This document shows, one piece after another, positions 62,223 through 64,000 of a stretch of 64,000 bases of DNA; positions within the stretch are counted from its first letter, which is position 1; every line of letters starts with the position of its first letter. Source of the DNA: Methylophilus medardicus (lineage in GTDB: Bacteria; Pseudomonadota; Gammaproteobacteria; Burkholderiales; Methylophilaceae). The stretch covers positions 1,426,001 through 1,490,000 of the forward strand of contig NZ_CP040948.1 in the NCBI RefSeq assembly GCF_006363955.1, read 5' to 3'. The notes beneath the pieces were generated by a model, which was not told where the DNA came from, ran no database searches, and was given only the letters and a program-made list of their open reading frames with translations. Both the position numbers and the translations under genes were made by a program.

Positions 62223-63929
62223 CTATTTCTCCGCAGAGGTCCAGCTGGACACCACATTGGCGACCATACGCGGATTATCTTTAGCCACTTGTTTAGCTGC
62301 CAGCAACGTCTGGTCGAGGCCACTCGGTAACGCAGCCGCCTCACCACTTAACGTGACTAATGCGTCTTCACCCTCTGCCGCCCGAGCAATTGGGCTGCCA
62401 TCAGGGCCAGTTAACGCTGCTGTGCCAGCGGCCAAGGCCTGTTGCTTTTTGTCTGCCCCGGTCAACTTAACCGCCATGGGTTTCAATAGTTTTTTATAAA
62501 TCAGCATCAATACCACGACCCCGGCCAAGAAGCGCAAAGCATCTTTACCGTATTCAATCATCAGCGGATCTTTCCACAGAGGCGGTTCAACCAGCTTTTC
62601 TTGTGCTTCGGCCACAAACGGTGTGTTGACCACCGAAATCGTGTCGCCACGCTCTTTATTGAAGCCCATCGCCTGCATTGCCAAATCGCTTACCTGCTGT
62701 TTCTCAGCCGTATTCAAGGCGCGATACGTGGTTTTGCCGGTACTATCCACCACTGGAATATGATTGACCACCACCGCCACGTGTAGGCGTTTGACCCCAC
62801 CCTTGGCCTGCTGGACATAGCTCACTGTTTTATCCAGCTCGTAGTTAGTCGTATTGTCTTTTTGCGTATTTTGCGGTGGGGCTGGCGGCGCAGCTGGCGG
62901 CGCGTTTTCACCTGGGGCTTGCGCGCCCGGTGCATTAATGGGCGCAGTAGACTCACCAGGAGGTTGATTGGACAATGCGCCAGGCACGGCACCATTGTTA
63001 CCACCGCTGGTTTGGGACTCACGGCTTTGTGCACTGCGAATCGCCATGTCATCCGGCTTGCCGTTTGGCTTGTAGGACTCATTGGCCTGCTCAGTCATTG
63101 AGAAATCAATTTCTGCGCTGGTTTCAGCATGTACGTTTTTAGCCCCCACAATCGGCGTAATGATCGACTCCACGCGGCGGGCAATACTGTTCTGCATGTT
63201 TTCGACATAAGCCATTTGCTCAGGGTCGAGGCCATTTTGTTTCAGTTTGTTGGCGTTGTCAGACAACAGATTGCCATTCTGGTCGACCACCGTCACATGG
63301 TCAGCCGACAAATTGGGCACACTGCTCGCCACCAGGTGGACCACCGCGCCAACTTGTTGTGCATCCAAGCGCCGACCGTTGTGCAGGTTCAATAACACAG
63401 AAGCGGTCGGATACTGTTGTTCACGCACAAACACGCTCGGTTTTGGAATCGCCAAATGAATGCGTGCTGCCTGTACCGCAGAGATCGATTGGATGCTGCG
63501 TTCGAGTTCACCTTCTAAGCCACGCTGAAAATTAACCTGCTCAACAAATTGCGACACGCCAAATTTTTGATTCTCGAGTAACTCAAAACCAATATTGCCG
63601 CCTTTGGGCAAGCCTTGGGCGGCTAGTTTCAATCGCACTTGATGCACTTGATCTGCGGGCACCAAAATCGCATTGCCGCCCTCGGCAAACTGATAAGGCA
63701 CATTCAATTTGTCCAGCTCCGCCACGATGGCGCCACCGTCTTTATCAGCAAAGTTAGAAAACAACACGCGGTAATCCGGTTTCTGACTCCATAGCCAGAA
63801 AACGACCATCACGGCAACCACGGCCGCAATGCCTGCGACTAGTAGCAGTTTTTGTCCCATTTGTCCGAACGCATTCGCGGTCGGATTGGACTCACCAGTT
63901 GACGTAAGTAAGGCAGCGTCAGCAGCCAT
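62223..63929 (-). CDS. fliF: Flagellar MS-ring protein FliF
   Basis: A 568-residue ring protein: first membrane helix LLLVAGIAAVVAVMVVFWLW at about 28-47, the ring-building motifs DYRVLFSNFADKDGGAIVAE and NFQRGLEGELERSIQSISAV, and ARIHLAIPKPSVFVREQQYP. A Pro/Ala/Asn-rich insert (about 310-355) interrupts the periplasmic part. A second helix (FLAGVVVLMLIYKKLLKP) and the FliG-binding tail with MVANVVSSW close it. ATG 63929 has GGAGG 6 bases ahead, which decides the start against longer in-frame ATGs at 63941 and 63995. First visible gene of the minus-strand operon; fliE is not in the 71 bases to the edge. Confidence 0.96.
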   Translation of the reverse strand: MAADAALLTSTGESNPTANAFGQMGQKLLLVAGIAAVVAVMVVFWLWSQKPDYRVLFSNFADKDGGAIVAELDKLNVPYQFAEGGNAILVPADQVHQVRLKLAAQGLPKGGNIGFELLENQKFGVSQFVEQVNFQRGLEGELERSIQSISAVQAARIHLAIPKPSVFVREQQYPTASVLLNLHNGRRLDAQQVGAVVHLVASSVPNLSADHVTVVDQNGNLLSDNANKLKQNGLDPEQMAYVENMQNSIARRVESIITPIVGAKNVHAETSAEIDFSMTEQANESYKPNGKPDDMAIRSAQSRESQTSGGNNGAVPGALSNQPPGESTAPINAPGAQAPGENAPPAAPPAPPQNTQKDNTTNYELDKTVSYVQQAKGGVKRLHVAVVVNHIPVVDSTGKTTYRALNTAEKQQVSDLAMQAMGFNKERGDTISVVNTPFVAEAQEKLVEPPLWKDPLMIEYGKDALRFLAGVVVLMLIYKKLLKPMAVKLTGADKKQQALAAGTAALTGPDGSPIARAAEGEDALVTLSGEAAALPSGLDQTLLAAKQVAKDNPRMVANVVSSWTSAEK

Positions 63930-63957
63930 CTGAACCTCCATGTTTACTACACAAACG

Positions 63958-63997
63958 GTTTGCAGCAGACACCCGACGCGGGCAAAACGATGCAAAC
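63958..63997. repeat. Imperfect inverted repeat upstream of fliF
   Basis: GTTTGCA (63958-63964) and TGCAAAC (63991-63997) flank an inner CCCG-ACG-CGGG. It may be a terminator of a gene beyond the right edge or part of the fliF promoter region. Confidence 0.35.
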
Positions 63998-64000
63998 AGC

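Noticed and set aside
1-64000. tRNA, rRNA, CRISPR array, complete insertion sequence or prophage
   Set aside because: No cloverleaf-like sequences, spaced direct repeats, transposase or phage genes were recognised on either strand.

Overview
The window looks like the chromosome of a motile betaproteobacterium, most likely a methylotroph of the Methylophilaceae. The main clues are a lone 23-residue PqqA precursor gene (14465-14536), the beta-/gammaproteobacterial layout of the flagellar genes, and the RNB-family nuclease, SelO, OmpW and Rep sequences. The family assignment is inference. No rRNA, tRNA, CRISPR array or intact insertion sequence was found.

Region 1 (1-7.4 kb) starts with the first codons of an RlmL-type rRNA methyltransferase, a spermidine-synthase-like protein and an RNase II-family exonuclease, all on the minus strand. 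A divergent selO follows, with a Fur-family (Zur-like) regulator 8 bases behind it. Then comes a 428-base gap ending in an array of palindromes (core GCAAC-N3-GTTGC) in front of a COG0523 zinc-chaperone GTPase and a DUF1826 gene. Region 2 (7.6-14.2 kb) is a tightly overlapping set: TonB-dependent receptor, ABC ATPase and two DUF3526 ABC-2 permeases. Convergent to it is a secreted M14-type zinc deacylase whose promoter carries the same palindrome core. Regions 1 and 2 together read as a candidate zinc-responsive import/processing system.

Region 3 (14.4-22.8 kb) holds the orphan pqqA with its own operator-like palindrome and terminator, a small secreted coiled-coil protein, ompW behind an FNR/CRP-type site placed at about -41.5, a methyltransferase, a DUF481 protein, rbgA, a GGDEF cyclase and rep.

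Region 4 (22.8-38.2 kb) is an AT-rich surface-polysaccharide island. It encodes an O-acyltransferase, a GT2 enzyme, two GT61 enzymes with a decayed third copy between them, a QdtA/FdtA plus QdtB/FdtB pair for a 3-amino-3,6-dideoxyhexose, an FkbM methyltransferase, a Gfo/Idh oxidoreductase, an ATP-grasp ligase and a Wzm/Wzt exporter. On the other strand are an epimerase, a phosphoglycosyl transferase and a WbpM-like dehydratase that would start the repeat unit. uup follows, closed by a very strong terminator.

Region 5 (40.2-64 kb) is flagellar: flgN-flgM-flgA (minus), flgBCDEFGHIJ-flgKL (plus) and fliR-Q-P-O-N-M-L-K-J-I-H-G-F (minus, fliF nearest the right edge). Sigma-28 promoters with exact 11-base spacing precede flgM and flgK, giving the expected late-gene control. 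fliE lies outside the window or elsewhere.
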